Assembly (NCBI GenBank): GCA_002428445.1
Contig: DIWJ01000054.1
Coordinates: 23,030-87,029 of the forward strand
Direction of reading: 5' to 3'
Length of the DNA: 64,000 nt
From: Syntrophaceae bacterium UBA6109
GTDB taxonomy: Bacteria > Desulfobacterota > Syntrophia > Syntrophales > UBA6109
The position numbers and the translations under genes are program-made. Numbering within the stretch: the first letter of the stretch is position 1; each line of letters opens with the position of its first letter. The notes beneath the pieces were generated by a model that was not told where the DNA came from, made no database searches, and saw only the letters and a program-made list of their open reading frames with translations. Of the stretch, positions 34,408 to 43,343 are shown piece by piece.

Positions 34408-35181
34408 TTAGGACCTGCCCGCCGGGCAGACGGCCTCGCACCGGAAACACTCGTACTGGAATCCCATCGTGATCGCCTGGTAGAGGCTCAGGAACAGCGG
34501 ATCCTTCAGCATGTCCTTCTGCTGGTCCGGCGCCGCGGCGGCGAACTTGCGGAGGAAGGAGATGGCCGCGCCCATGCCGTAGGGCTGACTGACCCGGAGG
34601 CATTTCATGACGTCCGTCCTGCCTTCCTCGTCCAGGGCGTGGGCCGGGCACGCGGCGACGCAGGCGCCGCAGCCGTCGCACAGCTCTTCCGTGACAGGAG
34701 GATCCGAGGCCAGGGGAAGATCCGTCAGGACCGCCGTGAAGAGCACGCGCGTCCCGAATTTCGGATGGATGACGATGTTGTGCCGGCCGAAGACTCCCAG
34801 GCCCGCTGCCACGGCGGCATGGCGGAGAGAGAGGTCCCCGATGAGTCCCATCTGCGGCGGATACATGTTCAGCGGAAAGGAAAGGGCGATGAAGGCGGCC
34901 TTCGCCTGGAAGCGATCTTCAAGGAAGCGTGCCATCAGATAGTTGTTCTTCTTGCTCAGGTCCATGACGGCGAGCCTCGCCGTCATGGCGATCCGGGGAA
35001 CCGGGCTGTCCAGCGAACCGTTCGGTTCCCGGTAGGCAAGGACCACCAGGGACTTCACGCCCGGCAGGAGCGACTGCGGATCGGGCGTGCGCGGGGACTT
35101 GTAGTCCTCCACGGCGGCAAAACCCACGGCGTCCGCCCCCAGGTCCCGGCCGTACTGCCGAATCTCCTCTTTGTTCATCAT
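34408..35181 (-). CDS. 4Fe-4S double-cluster protein, epoxyqueuosine reductase (QueG)-like
   Basis: The protein has 257 residues. The N-terminal part (GADAVGFAAVEDY, SLVVLAYRE) resembles the QueG/B12-binding scaffold. The C-terminal ferredoxin-like part has CDGCGACVAACPAHAL and CFRCEAVCPAG, giving two clusters. It is shorter than true QueG (about 350) and lacks the HEAT-like C-terminus, so it is likely a related corrinoid or electron-transfer protein. The ATG at 35181 follows AAGGAGG by six bases. It lies downstream of the MarR gene, with a shared palindrome between them. Confidence 0.82.
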   Translation of the reverse strand: MMNKEEIRQYGRDLGADAVGFAAVEDYKSPRTPDPQSLLPGVKSLVVLAYREPNGSLDSPVPRIAMTARLAVMDLSKKNNYLMARFLEDRFQAKAAFIALSFPLNMYPPQMGLIGDLSLRHAAVAAGLGVFGRHNIVIHPKFGTRVLFTAVLTDLPLASDPPVTEELCDGCGACVAACPAHALDEEGRTDVMKCLRVSQPYGMGAAISFLRKFAAAAPDQQKDMLKDPLFLSLYQAITMGFQYECFRCEAVCPAGRS

Positions 35182-35281
35182 GACTTTCCTCCTTTTCACC
35201 GTCGTCGATGATCGGTCACGGGTGCCTGCTCTGCGGCGCGGGAAACAGCGGATTCAGGCACTTTTCCCGCGGGCCTTTATG

Positions 35282-35296
35282 TTTCGCATACGAAAT
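35282..35296 (-). promoter_or_regulatory. Putative MarR operator, site 1
   Basis: TTTCGCATACGAAAT is a near-perfect palindrome about 100 bases upstream of the 4Fe-4S gene. It matches a second site upstream of marR at 12 of 15 positions. Confidence 0.5.
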
Positions 35297-35311
35297 AACC
35301 AGTCAAAAAAA

Positions 35312-35725
35312 TTACCCTTGCATGTCCCGGAGCATGCGTTTCAGGAGGAGGCGCTCCTCCGTGCGGAGGGGTTTCATGATCTCGGCGTTGGCTGTTTCCC
35401 GGATCTTCGCGAGGATCGGGAGGATGTCTCTTGCCTTGGGAGAAAGAAAGATCTTCAGGTAGCGGCGGTCCGTGTCGCCCGTTTCTTTGACGGCCCAGCC
35501 GGCTGCGGCGAGCCGGTCCAGAACGCCCGAAAGCGTGGCATAATCAAGGCCGAGCCGCTTGCTGAGGTCGCCGACGGACGCGCCCTCTTCGACGCCGAGG
35601 GCCATAAGGACGAGGGTCTGGACGGGTGTGAGATCATGCGGCTGGAGTTGCCTGCGGAATTGCCCGTGGGCCCGCTGGTAGGCCTTGGCCAGCAGAAAGA
35701 GGATGCATTCGTCATAGGGCATCAT
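35312..35725 (-). CDS. MarR-family transcriptional regulator
   Basis: This 137-residue winged-helix protein has the MarR layout: LTPVQTLVLMAL, the recognition helix region VGDLSKRLGLDYATLSGVLDRL, and the wing with KETGDTDRRYLKIFLS. It presumably represses itself and the 4Fe-4S gene downstream, given the matching palindromes in front of both. The ATG at 35725 follows GAGGTGCT. Confidence 0.92.
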   Translation of the reverse strand: MMPYDECILFLLAKAYQRAHGQFRRQLQPHDLTPVQTLVLMALGVEEGASVGDLSKRLGLDYATLSGVLDRLAAAGWAVKETGDTDRRYLKIFLSPKARDILPILAKIRETANAEIMKPLRTEERLLLKRMLRDMQG

Positions 35726-35789
35726 CAGAGCACCTCTTCATTTTCTGTTCCGAACCTGCCGCGGCCCCTGCGGGCATCGCGCACAACCA

Positions 35790-35804
35790 TTTCGTGTACT
35801 AAAT
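35790..35804 (-). promoter_or_regulatory. Putative MarR operator, site 2
   Basis: TTTCGTGTACTAAAT lies about 65 bases upstream of the marR start and resembles site 1 at 35282. Its position suits autoregulation. Confidence 0.5.
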
Positions 35805-35861
35805 AGATGATTCGTTGATCGCCGTCAAGTGTCCGAGCAACGTTCGTCCGGCCCAATTCCC

Positions 35862-35890
35862 TTGACACCTCTTGCCGCTATCTCTATATA
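35862..35890 (+). promoter_or_regulatory. Consensus sigma-70 promoter of the UPF0182 gene
   Basis: TTGACA at 35862-35867 and TATATA at 35885-35890 are 17 bases apart. AAAGGAG at 35901 and the ATG at 35917 follow closely, so the leader would be only about 20 bases. Confidence 0.75.
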
Positions 35891-35916
35891 AGCAATGGAA
35901 AAAGGAGAAAACCCCT

Positions 35917-38694
35917 ATGAACGCAAGCGGACCCTTTGGAACACCCTGGCCGGGCGGGCATCCCGGATCGCCTCTCCGGAACAGCCGTATGCTGCTCCTG
36001 GTCACCGTCCTGTTCGGCGCCGTCGCGCTGATGTGGCGGGTTGTGGAGCTGATCACCGACTGGTACTGGTTTCAGGAGGTTGGCTACCCCGTCGTCTTCG
36101 TCGTCACACTGGTGAACCAGCTGAAGGCCGCGGCGCTCTTCGGAGGCCTCTTCTTCCTGATATTTTATCCCAGTCTCCTGGCGGCCCTCCGCCTTTCGCC
36201 CGATACTCCGCCGCCTTCGGCAACGGATTTTGTCCCCCTCCCCATCCCCGTGCTGGGCAAGCGGTTCCTCGGCATCGCCATCCTGTCCATCGCGGTCGTC
36301 ATGGGCATCCTGATGGCCGTCCAAGGGTCCACCCAGTGGGAAAACCTCCTGCGCTTCATCAATGCGACGCCCTTCAACCTGACGGATCCCCTGTTCGAAC
36401 GGGACATCTCCTTTTACGTCTTCCAGCTGCCTTTTCTGTCGTACCTGTACGGATGGATCATGAGCGCGCTCTTCCTGACGCTCGCCGGCACCGCCTTCCT
36501 GTATTTTGTCCGCCGCTCCCTGACGTTCATCCCGCCGCAGACCTTTCATCTGCTGCCGGCGGCGCGGATGCACCTGGCGGTGCTCGCGGTCCTGCTCCTC
36601 TTCAACGCCGCATTCGGCTTCTGGATCGACCTGAGCGAGATGCTCTCCGTCAAGCGCGGCGTCGTCTTCGGCCCGGGCTACACCGACACCACGACGCAGA
36701 TCTGGGTGCTGAAGATCCTGATCGGCCTCGCGATCCTCGCCGGGATCGCCGTCATCGCCTACATCTTCATCCGGAACTGGCGGATTCCCGCCGTCGCGAT
36801 CCTGGCGCTGGTCGCCGGTGTCGTCATCGGCCGGGGCATCCTCCCCGGGGTGATCCAGAAATTCATGGTCATCCCCAACGAAATCGTCCTGGAGAAACCC
36901 TTCCTGGAACGCAACATCGCTTACACGCGGGCCGCCTACAAACTGGATGCCATCGAGGAACGGGATTTCCCCGCCGATGAAAACCTCTCCCGCGAGGACC
37001 TGCGCCGGAATGACCTGACGATCAAGAACATCCGCCTCTGGGACCATGCGCCGCTGCTGCTGACCTACAGCCAGCTTCAGGAAATCCGGACCTACTACAA
37101 GTTCGTCGACGTGGACAACGACCGCTACACCATCGACGGCGAGTACCGCCAGGTCATGCTCTCGCCGCGCGAGCTCTCCTACCGGGCGCTCCCCGCCCGG
37201 ACCTGGGTCAACGAGCATCTCAACTACACGCACGGCTACGGCATCGTGATGGGGCCGGTCAACCGCATCTCCAAGGAGGGTCTGCCGGAATTCTTCATCA
37301 AGGACATCCCCCCCGTATCGACGACGGAGGTCCGCGTGACCCGGCCGGAGATCTATTTCGGTGAAATCTCCAACGAGTACGTGTTCGTCCGGACCAAGCG
37401 GCCCGAGTTCGATTATCCGGTGGGAGACAAGAACGTCTACGCGCGCTACGAAGGCAACGGCGGCGTGCCGCTCGGTTTCTGGCGGAAGCTCCTTTTCGCG
37501 GCGCGCTTCCGTTCGCTGACGATCCTCTTTTCGGACGACATCACGGCCGAAAGCCGAGTGATGTATTACCGGAACGTCCGCGAGCGCGTGTCCCGCATCG
37601 TCCCCTTCGCCCGGATCGACGCCGACCCCTACCTGGTGGTTTCGCCGGAGGGAAGGCTGCTGTGGTTCCTCGACGCCTACACGACATCCGACCGTTTCCC
37701 CTACTCCGAACCGACGCCGCAGGTCGGCAACTACATCCGCAACTCCTTCAAGGTGGTGGTCGACGCCTATGACGGCTCGGTCAAGCTCTACGTCACCGAT
37801 CCCGACGACCCGATCCTGAAGACCTATGCCCGGATCTTTCCCGGGGTCTTCCAGCTCCTCTCCGCAATGCCGGAGGCCCTGAAGAAGCACGTCCGCTACC
37901 CGGCGGGGATGCTCTCCGTCCAGGCCCGCATGTACCGCGCGTACCACATGAAGGACGCACAGGTCTTCTACAACAAGGAGGACCTCTGGGCGATTCCCGG
38001 CAAGGCGCTCAAGGGATCCGAACAGGAGATGGAGCCCTACTACACGATCATGCGGCTGCCGGACGGGAAGAAGGAAGAGTTCATCCTGCTGATCCCGTTC
38101 ACGCCGCGCAACAAGGACAACATGTCGGCCTGGATGGCCGCCCGCTGCGACGATCCCAATTACGCCCATCTGATCGTCTACAACTTCCCCAAGCAGAAAC
38201 TGGTGTACGGCCCGCGCCAGATCGAGGCCCGCATCGACCAGCACTCGGAGATCTCCAAGCAGATCTCCCTCTGGAATCAGAGCGGCTCCCAGGTGATCCG
38301 GGGAAGCCTGCTGGCGATCCCGATCGAAAAGGCGCTTCTCTACGTCGAACCTCTCTACCTGGCCGCGGAAAAGGGCCAGTTGCCCGAGCTTAAGCGCGTC
38401 ATCGTCGCCTTCGGCAACACGATCGAAATGGAGGAAAACCTCGAGGTCGCCCTCCAGCGCATCTTCGGCGGCGAGACGATGAAGGACCGCGGCGGCCCGA
38501 AGGCTGCCGCCGCAGCCGCAGCCGCGATCGCGGCGACGGGGAAGCCGGACCGCACGGAACGCCAACTGGCGATCGAGGCCCTGGGCCACTACCGCAAGGC
38601 CCAGGAGCTCCTGCGTCAGGGCAACTGGTCCGGATACGGCGAGGAGCTCCGGAAAATGGAAGACCTGCTCCGGATGGCGGAAAAGAAGAAGTAG
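35917..38694 (+). CDS. UPF0182 family membrane protein
   Basis: The protein has 925 residues. The first 300 contain about seven hydrophobic segments, with the family-typical WRVVELITDWYWFQEVGY near residue 40. A large extracytoplasmic domain follows, carrying the well-conserved region RPEIYFGE, NYIRNSFKVVVDAYDG and RYPAGMLSVQARMYRAYHM. The C-terminus has an Ala-rich stretch (KAAAAAAAAIAATG) and a charged helix. Function of UPF0182/COG1615 is unknown. The start at 35917 is set by AAAGGAG and a consensus promoter; the frame itself opens 45 bases earlier, inside the promoter. Confidence 0.92.
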   Translation: MNASGPFGTPWPGGHPGSPLRNSRMLLLVTVLFGAVALMWRVVELITDWYWFQEVGYPVVFVVTLVNQLKAAALFGGLFFLIFYPSLLAALRLSPDTPPPSATDFVPLPIPVLGKRFLGIAILSIAVVMGILMAVQGSTQWENLLRFINATPFNLTDPLFERDISFYVFQLPFLSYLYGWIMSALFLTLAGTAFLYFVRRSLTFIPPQTFHLLPAARMHLAVLAVLLLFNAAFGFWIDLSEMLSVKRGVVFGPGYTDTTTQIWVLKILIGLAILAGIAVIAYIFIRNWRIPAVAILALVAGVVIGRGILPGVIQKFMVIPNEIVLEKPFLERNIAYTRAAYKLDAIEERDFPADENLSREDLRRNDLTIKNIRLWDHAPLLLTYSQLQEIRTYYKFVDVDNDRYTIDGEYRQVMLSPRELSYRALPARTWVNEHLNYTHGYGIVMGPVNRISKEGLPEFFIKDIPPVSTTEVRVTRPEIYFGEISNEYVFVRTKRPEFDYPVGDKNVYARYEGNGGVPLGFWRKLLFAARFRSLTILFSDDITAESRVMYYRNVRERVSRIVPFARIDADPYLVVSPEGRLLWFLDAYTTSDRFPYSEPTPQVGNYIRNSFKVVVDAYDGSVKLYVTDPDDPILKTYARIFPGVFQLLSAMPEALKKHVRYPAGMLSVQARMYRAYHMKDAQVFYNKEDLWAIPGKALKGSEQEMEPYYTIMRLPDGKKEEFILLIPFTPRNKDNMSAWMAARCDDPNYAHLIVYNFPKQKLVYGPRQIEARIDQHSEISKQISLWNQSGSQVIRGSLLAIPIEKALLYVEPLYLAAEKGQLPELKRVIVAFGNTIEMEENLEVALQRIFGGETMKDRGGPKAAAAAAAAIAATGKPDRTERQLAIEALGHYRKAQELLRQGNWSGYGEELRKMEDLLRMAEKKK

Positions 38695-39027
38695 GCCTTC
38701 ATCGGGTTGCTGCCGACGCCGACGGTCTTAAGACCGTCATTCCCGCAAAGGCGGGAATCCAGTCCTCCGTCTTCGTTGTCATGCGAGCGGAGCCCCATCG
38801 AAGCGTGGGGCGCGGCGAAGCAATCTGTCATTTCAGGGCGAGATTGCCGTGTCCCGGAGTTTATCCTGAGCGCAGCCGAAGGGGCCTCCCCGCAATGACC
38901 GCCCGCCGTCATCCCCGCAAAGGCGGAAATCCTGGTTTGTTCTGGATACCGGATCAAGCCCGGCATGACATTTTATGTGTTTCGTTTGCGGAACAGCGGA
39001 ATCATAAAGGGAAAGGGGGCTGAGATC
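38695..39027. repeat. Repeat-rich spacer
   Basis: The spacer contains a perfect 18-base palindrome GACGGTCTTAAGACCGTC at 38721-38738. A GTCATTCCCGCAAAGGCGGG unit follows directly, with another close copy near 38910-38930. A REP-like stretch with GCGGCGAAGCAATC is near 38813. No gene is evident. GAAAGGGGG serves the acyl-CoA synthetase start. Confidence 0.65.
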
Positions 39028-40746
39028 ATGTACGAAACGAAACCATGGCTCAAGTTCTACGGCGACGTGCCGGAGTCCCTGGACTATCCGAAGGTCACCA
39101 TGTATGAGGCGCTCGCCCGTACTGTCGAGCGCTTTCCGGACGCCGTCGCCTACGATTTCTTCGGGACGACCTCGACCTACCGGCACTTCCGCGAAGAGAT
39201 CGACCGCTGCGCGGATGCACTGGCCTCGCTGGGCATGAAGAAGGGAGACCGGATCACGATCTCGATGCCGACGACCCCCCAGGGGATCATCTGTTTCTAT
39301 GCAGCCAACAAACTCGGCGCCGTCGCCGCCATGATCCATCCCCTGTCGACGGCCAAGGAGATCGCCTTTTACCTCAACAACAGCAAGAGCCGCTTCGCGC
39401 TCACGATCGATGCCTTCTACGGAAAATTCAAGGAAATCAAGACTTCGACCCCCTTGCAGACACTGATCCTCACAAAGATCCCCGACTACCTGGGCCTCGT
39501 GAAACGGATCGGCTTCAACCTCACGAAGGGGCGCAAGATCCCGCCCGTTCCGGCCGACCCCATGGTCCGCTGGTGGAAGGATCTCATGGCCGACTCCTAC
39601 CCGCCGGCACCGAAGGCGAAAATGGAGACCGGCGAGATGGCCGTCATTCTTTACAGCGGAGGGACAACGGGGGTTCCCAAGGGGATCATGTTGTCCAACA
39701 TGAACTTCATCAGCGAAGGGATGCAGGTCTCCGCCTGGGGAAAATTGGGGAAAGGCGATTCCATCCTCGCGATCCTGCCCATCTTCCACGGCTTCGGCCT
39801 GGGGGTCTGCATCAACGCCGCCTTCATGGGCGGTGCCAAGAGCATCCTCGTTCCCCAGTTTACACCGGAGACCGTTGCGCAGCTCATCAAACAGACGCGC
39901 CCGAATTTCTTCGTCGGCGTGCCGACCCTCTTCGACGCCCTCAGCCGCAACCCGGTCTTCCGCAAGACCGATCTGCGCTGCCTCAAGGCGACCTTCAGCG
40001 GCGCCGATACGCTGCCGCGCACCGTCAAGGAACGTTTCGAGGAGGTCGTCCGCAAGCAGGGCGGCTCCGTCTCGCTTCTGGAAGGCTACGGCCTGACGGA
40101 AGCGGTCACCGCGATCATGGCGATGCCGCTCAAGGAATACCGCGAGGGGAGCATCGGCGTCCCCTTTCCCGATATGCTGGCCAAGATCGTCAAGCCCGCC
40201 ACGATCGACGAGGCCGCCGTCGGCGAGGAGGGCGAAATCTGCCTGAACGGACCGGCCGTCATGATGGGCTACCTCGACGCCCCGGAGGAAACGGCGAATA
40301 CCCTGAAGCTCCATGCCGACGGCCGGATCTGGCTCCATACCGGCGACATCGGCACGATGGACGCCGACGGCTTCTTCTACTTCAAGCTGCGCCTCAAACG
40401 CATGATCAAGTCCTCGGGTATGAACGTCTATCCCGCGCAGGTGGAAGAGGTCCTCTACAAACACCCGGCCGTGCTGAAGGCCTGCGTCATCGGCGTCCCC
40501 GACGAGCAGCAGGTGCAGCGCGTGAAGGGCTTCGTGGTCCTGAAGGACCCGAAGCAGGCAGGTCCCGAGATGGAAAAGGAGCTGGTCGCGCACTGCCGGA
40601 AGGACCTGATCGTCTGGAGCTGCCCGCGCGAGATCGAGTTCCGCGACAACCTGCCCACGACACTGGTCGGCAAGGTGGCCTTCAACGTCCTCGAACAGGA
40701 GGAAATCGCGAAACTCAAGGCGGCGGGAAAGTACGCCGGCGGCTGA
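39028..40746 (+). CDS. AMP-dependent acyl-CoA synthetase/ligase
   Basis: This 572-residue adenylate-forming enzyme has the P-loop-like motif LYSGGTTGVPKG near residue 210, GYGLTEAV near 353, HTGDIGTMDADGF near 437, and the hinge and catalytic region LKRMIKSSGMNVYPAQVEE. It makes acyl- or aryl-CoA from a carboxylic acid, ATP and CoA. It precedes the BcrC/BcrB-like dehydratase genes, which fits activation of their acid substrate (inference). The ATG at 39028 follows GAAAGGGGG. Confidence 0.92.
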   Translation: MYETKPWLKFYGDVPESLDYPKVTMYEALARTVERFPDAVAYDFFGTTSTYRHFREEIDRCADALASLGMKKGDRITISMPTTPQGIICFYAANKLGAVAAMIHPLSTAKEIAFYLNNSKSRFALTIDAFYGKFKEIKTSTPLQTLILTKIPDYLGLVKRIGFNLTKGRKIPPVPADPMVRWWKDLMADSYPPAPKAKMETGEMAVILYSGGTTGVPKGIMLSNMNFISEGMQVSAWGKLGKGDSILAILPIFHGFGLGVCINAAFMGGAKSILVPQFTPETVAQLIKQTRPNFFVGVPTLFDALSRNPVFRKTDLRCLKATFSGADTLPRTVKERFEEVVRKQGGSVSLLEGYGLTEAVTAIMAMPLKEYREGSIGVPFPDMLAKIVKPATIDEAAVGEEGEICLNGPAVMMGYLDAPEETANTLKLHADGRIWLHTGDIGTMDADGFFYFKLRLKRMIKSSGMNVYPAQVEEVLYKHPAVLKACVIGVPDEQQVQRVKGFVVLKDPKQAGPEMEKELVAHCRKDLIVWSCPREIEFRDNLPTTLVGKVAFNVLEQEEIAKLKAAGKYAGG

Positions 40747-40796
40747 AGCGACGCCCCTGTCATTCCCGCGCAAGCGAAAATATAGAGCACCCATGT

Positions 40797-40830
40797 CATT
40801 CCCGTGAAAAAGGGAATCCAGGGTTTTTTT
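40797..40830 (+). terminator. Possible terminator or repeat hairpin after the acyl-CoA synthetase
   Basis: CATTCCC and GGGAATC lie eight to nine bases apart and are followed, after CAGGG, by TTTTTTT. The unit is also a member of the ATTCCCGC repeat family. If it terminates, the dehydratase genes need their own promoter. Confidence 0.4.
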
Positions 40831-40934
40831 CATGTTTGTTTCTGTGCACAGCAGAGCGCTGGACCCCCGCCGCAGCCTGCCCTCGCGGAAGCGGCGGCGG
40901 GGACAACAGGACACGATAAAGGAGACCGCACTGC

Positions 40935-42056
40935 ATGGACCCTCTTGCTGAATTCCGCGCCGCCGTCGCGGACCCCGCTGCGTACGTCAGGAGCGCCACG
41001 GCACAATCCGGGAAGAAGGCGGTCGGCACGCTGTGCTCTTACGCCCCGGAAGAACTGATCTACGCCGCCGGCGCCCATCCCGTCCGCCTCTTCGGGACCT
41101 CAGGCGCCGGCCGGCTCGCGGACCGGCACCTGCAATCCTACTGCTGCTCGCTTGTCCGCGGCGTCCTGGAAGATGCCCTGGCGGGGAGATCGGATTTTCT
41201 GTCCGGCGTCGTCTTCCCCCACACCTGCGACTCCATCCAGCGCCTCTCCGACCTGTGGCGGCTCAACGTGCCCAAACCCTTTCACGTGGACGCGGTCCTG
41301 CCGGTCAAACTGGATACGGCCAGCGCCCGCGAATATCTGCTCGACGTCCTCCGGCGCTTCCGTACCGACCTGGAGGAAAAGCTGGGCGTTTCCATAACCG
41401 ACGAGAAGCTCCGGACGGCAATCGGTCTTTACAACCGCATCAGGGAGATGCTGGCGCGGCTTTACGAACTGCGCAACGAAAATCCCTGCGGCATTCGCGG
41501 CCGCGACGTCCACGCGATCGTCAAGGCCTCGATGATCCTGGACCGCGACCGCCTGATCGACATCCTTCCCCCGGCCCTGAAGGCCCTCGAGGATGTCCAC
41601 GAGGCCCCCGCGGGGACGGAGGCCAAACGCCTGCTGCTGGCCGGAGGGCTGTGCGACCATCCGGAACTGTATTCGTTCATCGAGGAGGCCGGAGGCGTCG
41701 TCGTCTGGGATGATTTCTGCACAGGCGCACGTGCTTTTTCAGGAGCCATCGCCGTCGACGGCGATCCTCTGGCGGCAATCGCCCGGCGCTACGCGGAGCG
41801 GCCGGTCTGCCCGGCAAAGCACCGCGGGATCCGTGAACGAGCCGATCATCTGGTACGGCTGGCGAAGGAAAAGAACGCCAGGGGTGTCGTCTTCCTGCTC
41901 GTGAAATTCTGCGATCCCCACGCCTTCGACTACCCCTGTCTCAAGGAGGCGCTGGACGGCGCCGGAATCCCGTCGATGCTCTTCGAGATGGAAGACCAGC
42001 TTCCTGCGGAAGGGCAGCTCAAGACACGATTCGAAGCCTTCATCGAGATGATCTGA
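40935..42056 (+). CDS. 2-hydroxyacyl-CoA dehydratase/benzoyl-CoA reductase family subunit (BcrC-like)
   Basis: The protein has 373 residues. The N-terminal GTLCSYAPEELIYAAGAHPVRL is the family signature with a cluster-binding cysteine, and further cysteines occur in FPHTCDSIQRL and VKFCDPHAFDYP. Members bind a 4Fe-4S cluster and, with a second subunit and an ATP-driven activase, carry out difficult reductions or dehydrations of acyl-CoA. It ends 17 bases before the second subunit. Whether the enzyme is a benzoyl-CoA-type reductase or a hydroxyacyl-CoA dehydratase is not decidable here. Confidence 0.87.
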   Translation: MDPLAEFRAAVADPAAYVRSATAQSGKKAVGTLCSYAPEELIYAAGAHPVRLFGTSGAGRLADRHLQSYCCSLVRGVLEDALAGRSDFLSGVVFPHTCDSIQRLSDLWRLNVPKPFHVDAVLPVKLDTASAREYLLDVLRRFRTDLEEKLGVSITDEKLRTAIGLYNRIREMLARLYELRNENPCGIRGRDVHAIVKASMILDRDRLIDILPPALKALEDVHEAPAGTEAKRLLLAGGLCDHPELYSFIEEAGGVVVWDDFCTGARAFSGAIAVDGDPLAAIARRYAERPVCPAKHRGIRERADHLVRLAKEKNARGVVFLLVKFCDPHAFDYPCLKEALDGAGIPSMLFEMEDQLPAEGQLKTRFEAFIEMI

Positions 42057-42073
42057 AATTGGGAGAAACCATC

Positions 42074-43312
42074 ATGGCCGAAAGGGACCCGGAAAAGGAA
42101 AAACGGAAGATCAAGGCCGTCGCGAAGATGAAGGAGATCATGACGGCCTACTATATCGATGCGAAGACGGCGGAGCAGACCGGCAAGAAGGTCGCCTGGA
42201 TCACAAGCGGCGGGCCCGTCGAGCCGCTCATCGCCATGGATATCATCCCCATCTACCCCGAAAACCACGGCGCCATGATCGGCGCCTCCAAGATGGGCGT
42301 CGACCTCTGCTCGAAGGCGGAGGCCATGGGATACTCCTCCGACCTGTGCTCCTACGCCCGGTCCGACATCTCCTGCGCGACCGTCAACGGCGGGCCGATC
42401 GGGGGCCTCCCCAGGCCCGACATGCTCGTGTGCTGCACGAACATCTGCGGGACGGTGCTCAAGTGGTACGAGATCCAGGCCCGCTATTTCGGCTGCCCCC
42501 TCTTCATCCTGGACACCCCCTTCTGCCACACCGGCTTCCACGACGAGATGAGGCGCTACGTGCGGAAGCAGCTGGACGAATACATCGCCTTCCTCGAGAC
42601 CGCCGCCGGCCGCCGGTTCGATTACGACCGCCTGAAGGAGGTGGGCCGGCTTTCCATCCAGGGCCAGAGGCTCTGGCAGGCCGTCCTCGATACGGCGGCC
42701 CACAAGCCGGCGCCCCTTTCCGCCTTCGACGCCTTTTTCCATCTCGCCCTCATTGTGACGCTCCGCGGCCAGCAGCAGACGATCGACTATTACGAGATGC
42801 TGCTCGCCGAAATGAACGAGCGGATCGCCGCCGGCATCGGCGCGGTCCCCGACGAGCGCTACCGCCTCCTCTGGGACAATCTCCCCGTCTGGTTCCGGAC
42901 GAAGTGGCTCTCGGAAAAATTCGCCGCCGCCGGCGCCTGCCTGGTGGCCGACACCTACACCTCGGCCTGGTGCGGCTCCCTGAAGTACGCCGACGAAAAC
43001 AACTTCCTGGAGTCGATGGCCGAATGCTACACGCGCATCTACCTCAACATCGGCGTCGACGAAATGGCCGGCATGGTTGTCGGGATGATCGACAAGTACG
43101 CGGCCGACGGGCTCGTTCTGCACTCCAACCGCAGCTGCAAGCCCTATTCGCTGGGCCAGTACGACATCCAGCGAATCGTCCAGGAGCGGCGGGGCATCCC
43201 CACGCTCATGATCGAAGCGGACATGGTGGACGAACGGAGTTTCGCCGAAGGGCCGACGGAGACGCGGATCGAGGCTTTTATAGAAATGTTGAAGACCAGG
43301 AAGGCCGCGTAG
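42074..43312 (+). CDS. 2-hydroxyacyl-CoA dehydratase/benzoyl-CoA reductase family subunit (BcrB-like)
   Basis: The protein has 412 residues, with the BcrB-type start VAWITSGGPVEPLIAMDIIP, PENHGAMIG, then LCSYARSDI and VCCTNICGT as cysteine-bearing segments. It pairs with the preceding subunit. The ATG at 42074 follows GGGAG; an in-frame TTG five codons earlier is less likely. The C-terminal half contains VLHSNRSCKPYS, a third conserved cysteine region in this family. Confidence 0.88.
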   Translation: MAERDPEKEKRKIKAVAKMKEIMTAYYIDAKTAEQTGKKVAWITSGGPVEPLIAMDIIPIYPENHGAMIGASKMGVDLCSKAEAMGYSSDLCSYARSDISCATVNGGPIGGLPRPDMLVCCTNICGTVLKWYEIQARYFGCPLFILDTPFCHTGFHDEMRRYVRKQLDEYIAFLETAAGRRFDYDRLKEVGRLSIQGQRLWQAVLDTAAHKPAPLSAFDAFFHLALIVTLRGQQQTIDYYEMLLAEMNERIAAGIGAVPDERYRLLWDNLPVWFRTKWLSEKFAAAGACLVADTYTSAWCGSLKYADENNFLESMAECYTRIYLNIGVDEMAGMVVGMIDKYAADGLVLHSNRSCKPYSLGQYDIQRIVQERRGIPTLMIEADMVDERSFAEGPTETRIEAFIEMLKTRKAA

Positions 43313-43343
43313 AGACGGGCTGTTGAGCTACCCATACAACTGA

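Noticed and set aside
35884..38589. 901-codon open frame on the minus strand
   Set aside because: It is fully antisense to the UPF0182 gene, which has a consensus promoter, ribosome site and conserved sequence.
38833..40914. 693-codon minus-strand open frame
   Set aside because: It is antisense to the acyl-CoA synthetase and extends into repeats.
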